Positions 14,158-16,445 of a stretch of DNA of 16,445 nucleotides are shown here, piece by piece. Within the stretch, counting starts at the first letter, position 1. Each line of letters begins with the position of its first letter. A model generated the notes under the pieces. The model made no database searches. It was not told the origin of the DNA and saw nothing but the letters and a program-made list of their open reading frames with translations. The position numbers and the translations under genes are program-made. This stretch comes from Paratractidigestivibacter sp963649365 (GTDB taxonomy: Bacteria > Actinomycetota > Coriobacteriia > Coriobacteriales > Atopobiaceae), in NCBI GenBank assembly GCA_963649365.1, contig CAVJHQ010000052.1, forward strand, positions 1 through 16,445, read 5' to 3'.

Positions 14158-14464
14158 GCGCCCCGGTACCGCGCCGCCCAGTAACGGCCGGGCCGCAGGC
14201 GCCCTGGAACCGCGCCGCGCAGCAACGGCCGGGCCGCAGGCGCCCCGGAGCCGCGCCGCGCAGCAACGGCCGGGCCTCAGGCGCCCCGGAATTGCGCCGC
14301 CCAGTAACGTTACGTTGCTGGGCGGCGCGCTTTCGGGGCGTTTTGAATGCCAACCTTGCTGCGCGGCGTGAATCCGGGGCGAGAATTGCCGGCGCGTTGC
14401 TGCGCGGCGCGAATCCGGGGCGCGCTTCTCGCCTCCGCGTCTTGGGGCCGGTACCCGGGGGAAC
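14158..14464. repeat. Mirror-image 41-bp-period repeat array (array 2)
   Basis: Four direct 28-bp cores start at 14158, 14199, 14240 and 14281, each exactly 41 bp apart, beginning GCGCCC and ending CAGTAAC or CAGCAAC. Inverted cores start at 14314, 14355 and 14396, again at 41 bp, and a decayed fourth fits at 14437. The two halves meet at a 5-base centre, the same geometry as array 1 (6519-6906). The direct-half spacers are nearly identical to each other (GGCCGGGCCGCAG), unlike the varied spacers of array 1. Core sequence differs in the middle (CCGCGCC in place of ACGTCGC). It lies just behind the regulator's stop codon and ahead of the FMN-protein promoter region. Confidence 0.9.
14294..14328. 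other. Central hairpin of repeat array 2
   Basis: GCGCCGCCCAGTAACG (14294-14309) pairs with CGTTGCTGGGCGGCGC (14313-14328) over 16 positions with one T-G wobble and a 3-base loop. GCTTTC follows, then TTTT at 14341-14344. It may terminate the regulator transcript on the plus strand, but the T runs are short or distant. Confidence 0.55.
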
Positions 14465-14688
14465 GCGTCCCCAGGCCCCCGCCGCGATCCCTTGTTCCAG
14501 CGTCTTCGTCATTGCCCACCTCCTCTACCTGCGCGTTTGTCAAACTGCACAAGCCTTGTGTAACGCTTTGTTCACTTTCCTATGCGTTTGCACGACGGGT
14601 TTGGCCCTAATCTTCCGCTCAGCAACGTGCGGCGCGGGGGCGTCGCCAACACACGCGGCGCGCAAGCGCTCGGAGAGGAGTGGGTCTC
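14465..14688 (+). promoter_or_regulatory. Upstream region of the FMN flavoprotein with two adjacent palindromes
   Basis: GTTTG-T-CAAAC (14535-14545) and CACAAG-C-CTTGTG (14548-14560) are perfect palindromes only two bases apart. GTTTGCAC follows at 14586-14593. These share half-sites with the divergent operator at 12512-12549 and the element at 15848-15859, so they may bind the same regulator. Candidate -10 boxes are CTATGC (14580-14585) or TAATCT (14608-14613), neither with a strong -35. The first 70 bases of this stretch are plain GC-rich spacer. Confidence 0.5.
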
Positions 14689-15687
14689 ATGCCCAAGATC
14701 GTGGGAGTGTCTTTTGGCACCAGGAACGGCAACAACGACACCATCTGCAAGGCGGTCCTGCTCGCCGCCAAGGAGGCCGGCTGCGAGGTCGAGTTCATCC
14801 GTGCCATGGACCTCGACATCAAACACTGCACCGGTTGCATCACCTGCGTGAAGATGCTCATGAGCGGCACCAAGAACATGTGCGTCCACAAGGACGACTT
14901 CGACTGGCTCGCCTTCGAGATGTTTAACGCAGACGGCGTCGTCATGGTCGACCCGATCTTCGAGACCGGCGCCTCGGGCCTCTTCCACACGATCATGGAC
15001 CGCTTCGGGCCGCGCATGGACACCGGCAACAACTTCATCTCCACTCAGATCGCCAACGGCCGCCTGGCCGAGGGCGGGCCGGCCGCCAAGGGCGTCGTCG
15101 TGCCGGATCCCGTCATCATGAGCCCGAAGGCCGTCTCCTACATCGGCATCGGCGGCTCCGACTGGGGCACGCACGTCCAGTCCGAGCACCAGCTCCAGGC
15201 CATGACCCCGAGCTGGCAGGTCATCGACAACGAGTGGGTGCCCTGGTCCAAGACCGCCCTCATGGACGACGCCCTCATCGAGCGCGCCTCCGAGATCGGC
15301 CGCAACCTCGCCGCGGCGGCGTCCAAGATCAAGGAGAACCTGGCCGGCGGCAAGCACCCCTACGACGGCATCGAGTACCAGGGCGAGAAGGGCATCTGCC
15401 CCCACTGCAACTGCAACGACTTCTACATCGTCCCCGGCGAGAACCGAGCCATCTGCTGCGTCTGCGGCCTCGAGGGCGAGCTCTCCGTCGAGGGCGGCGC
15501 GGTCAAGGTCACCTATAGGCCGGAGGACCTCCACAAGGCCCACGACATCATCTCCGGCAAGGAGATCCACGGCAAGGACATCCAGGAGAACGAGGGCAAG
15601 CTCGCCGAGATGAAGAAGACCCAGGCCTACAAGGACCGCGTCAACTTCTACAAGGACGCCATCCCCGTGACCAAGCCCGAGAAGTAG
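14689..15687 (+). CDS. NADPH-dependent FMN reductase-like flavoprotein with C-terminal Cys-rich ribbon
   Basis: This is a 332-residue cytosolic protein. Residues 1 to about 215 are a flavodoxin-like fold of the NADPH-dependent FMN reductase / iron-sulfur-flavoprotein group: KIVGVSFGTRNGNND is the FMN phosphate-binding loop, and HCTGCITC (46-53) with Cys65 forms the Cys cluster often seen in this group. Residues about 222-275 add a second domain with CPHC (237-240), Cys242 and CCVC (256-259) spaced like a zinc ribbon or rubredoxin-type site. The tail (280-332) is charged and helical. The start at 14689 has GAGAGGAG 8 bases upstream and is preferred over the in-frame start at 14680. A terminator follows it. 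The neighbour is a fumarate-reductase-type FAD protein, so it may supply electrons to that enzyme or reduce a substrate itself (inference). Confidence 0.85.
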   Translation: MPKIVGVSFGTRNGNNDTICKAVLLAAKEAGCEVEFIRAMDLDIKHCTGCITCVKMLMSGTKNMCVHKDDFDWLAFEMFNADGVVMVDPIFETGASGLFHTIMDRFGPRMDTGNNFISTQIANGRLAEGGPAAKGVVVPDPVIMSPKAVSYIGIGGSDWGTHVQSEHQLQAMTPSWQVIDNEWVPWSKTALMDDALIERASEIGRNLAAAASKIKENLAGGKHPYDGIEYQGEKGICPHCNCNDFYIVPGENRAICCVCGLEGELSVEGGAVKVTYRPEDLHKAHDIISGKEIHGKDIQENEGKLAEMKKTQAYKDRVNFYKDAIPVTKPEK

Positions 15688-15803
15688 GGGACCTGCCTCC
15701 GAAGCGGGGCGCCTCTTGCCGGGGCGCGGCCTCCGTCGCCGCGTCGCGTCGCTCGCCGCCAAAGCGGGGTCCCCGCAGCAACCTCACGTGCCCAGGGTCA
15801 TAG

Positions 15804-15839
15804 GGGCCGCTTTCCGCTGAGCGGGGGCGGCCCTTTTCT
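15804..15839 (+). terminator. Rho-independent terminator after the FMN flavoprotein gene
   Basis: GGGCCGC (15804-15810) pairs with GCGGCCC (15827-15833), and CCGC/GCGG forms a second stem inside. TTTTCT follows (15834-15839). The 116 bases between the stop codon and this hairpin are GC-rich and hold an inverted GGGGACC/GGTCCCC pair (15687-15693 and 15768-15774) but no gene. Confidence 0.85.
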
Positions 15840-15847
15840 CATGGTCT

Positions 15848-15897
15848 GTTTGCACAAACCCTCGCGCCGTGTCCGCGCATCCTCGGTGCGACCGCAC
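15848..15897. promoter_or_regulatory. Operator candidate upstream of the FAD protein
   Basis: GTTTG-CA-CAAAC (15848-15859) is a perfect inverted repeat, and GTGCG-AC-CGCAC (15886-15897) is another. The 8-base GCACAAAC here is the exact complement of GTTTGTGC at 12542-12549. No convincing -10/-35 pair was found between here and the start codon at 15995. Confidence 0.45.
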
Positions 15898-15994
15898 ATA
15901 GATTGCGGGCGTGTTACGCGAGAAAGTTCTAGTTGTCGCAAGGCATGCAAATCGAATGGCAATCGGGGCCTCGCCCCGGAATAGGAGGATTCGC

Positions 15995-16445
15995 ATGAAG
16001 CAGCTCGAAACCGACGTCGTCGTCGTCGCGGCCGGCCTCTCCGGCCTCGCCGCGGCCGTCTCCGCCGCGGAGAACGGTGCCCGCGTCATCTGCCTCGAGA
16101 AGGCGTCCAACACGGGCGGCGCCGCCAACATGGGCATGGGCCCGGCAGCCGCTGGCTCGCCCGTCCAGAAGGCCTCCATGATCGAGGTCACCCCCGGCGA
16201 GCTCTTCCGCCGCCACATGTTCTACACCCACTACCAGGTCGACGCGCGCCTCGTGCGCGACTATTACTTCAAGTCCGGCGACACCATCGCCTGGCTGCAG
16301 GACATGGGCGTCGTCTTCAACTCCGTGCGCCCGGCCTTCCGCGCCCGCGAGCGCACCCGCGGCTACTCCGACGGCGAGTACACCTGGCACGTCGTCCAGC
16401 CCGAGGACGGCTCCGAGCCGGGCCCGCGCGCCGCGACCACGATGA
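15995..16445 (+). CDS. FAD-dependent oxidoreductase, fumarate reductase flavoprotein type (5' part)
   Basis: The frame opens at ATG 15995, with AGGAGG (15983-15988) six bases upstream, and remains open to the window edge: 150 residues. It begins TDVVVVAAGLSGLAAAVSAAE, the FAD-binding Rossmann start of the FAD_binding_2 family (fumarate reductases, urocanate-type reductases, ketosteroid dehydrogenases). Next comes the conserved EKASNTGGAANMGMG segment that contacts the flavin. The first Gly of the usual GxGxxG is Ala here (AAGLSG). No Tat or Sec signal precedes it, so it acts in the cytoplasm, unlike many secreted members of this group in anaerobes. The substrate-binding and catalytic residues lie outside the window, so the substrate cannot be named. 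Context suggests it reduces an intermediate of the pathway controlled by the same operator motif. Confidence 0.88.
   Translation, partial: MKQLETDVVVVAAGLSGLAAAVSAAENGARVICLEKASNTGGAANMGMGPAAAGSPVQKASMIEVTPGELFRRHMFYTHYQVDARLVRDYYFKSGDTIAWLQDMGVVFNSVRPAFRARERTRGYSDGEYTWHVVQPEDGSEPGPRAATTM

Noticed and set aside
1..16445. tRNA or rRNA genes
   Set aside because: No cloverleaf arms, GTTC-type T-loop context or rRNA-like stretches were recognised in the gaps between genes.

Overview
This 16.4-kb window is GC-rich and looks chromosomal. I place it in a high-GC anaerobe of the Actinobacteria, most likely class Coriobacteriia (Olsenella/Atopobiaceae-like). The reasons are the GC-rich third codon positions, AGGAG-type ribosome sites, a LuxR-type HTH protein, fermentative acyl-phosphate enzymes, and flavin/FAD oxidoreductases of the kind that class carries in numbers. 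This is inference from content, not from a marker gene.

Layout: (1) 1-1643 is the 3' part of leuS, followed by a hairpin terminator and a 66-residue membrane protein. (2) 1928-2455 is a lower-GC patch with an 89-residue protein that is only a LuxR-type HTH domain. (3) 2528-4830 is a divergent pair: a class II glutamine amidotransferase (minus) and an M18 aminopeptidase (plus). (4) 5024-6504 holds an unrecognised four-helix membrane protein, a very strong terminator, and an MBL-fold hydrolase. (5) 6519-6906 is a mirror-image array of ten 28-bp cores at about 41-bp period. (6) 6912-12345 is a minus-strand gene string, in transcription order CocE/NonD-type hydrolase, acyl carrier protein, phosphate acyltransferase (Pta/Ptb family), butyrate-kinase-type acyl kinase and AEC-family carboxylate transporter. 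It is divergent from a PucR-type regulator (12592-14148). (7) 14158-14464 is a second mirror-image 41-bp array of the same family. (8) 14689 onward, plus strand: an FMN-reductase-like flavoprotein with a C-terminal zinc-ribbon-like Cys cluster, a terminator, and the 5' part of a fumarate-reductase-type FAD protein that runs off the window.

How the genes may work together (inference): the regulator controls a catabolic unit. The hydrolase releases an acid or acyl group, and flavoenzymes reduce an intermediate. An ACP or CoA thioester is converted to an acyl phosphate by the Pta-like enzyme, the kinase makes ATP from it, and the AEC carrier moves the resulting carboxylate. An ACP gene inside a Pta/Buk operon is the unusual part. 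GTTTGYGC/GCACAA half-sites recur in the three intergenic regions in front of the hydrolase/regulator pair, the FMN protein and the FAD protein, which suggests one regulon.

The most striking non-coding signal is the pair of 41-bp-period mirror arrays. They sit 5 bp and 9 bp from the stop codons at the two outer ends of the divergent hydrolase-to-transporter/regulator module, so they bracket it almost exactly.
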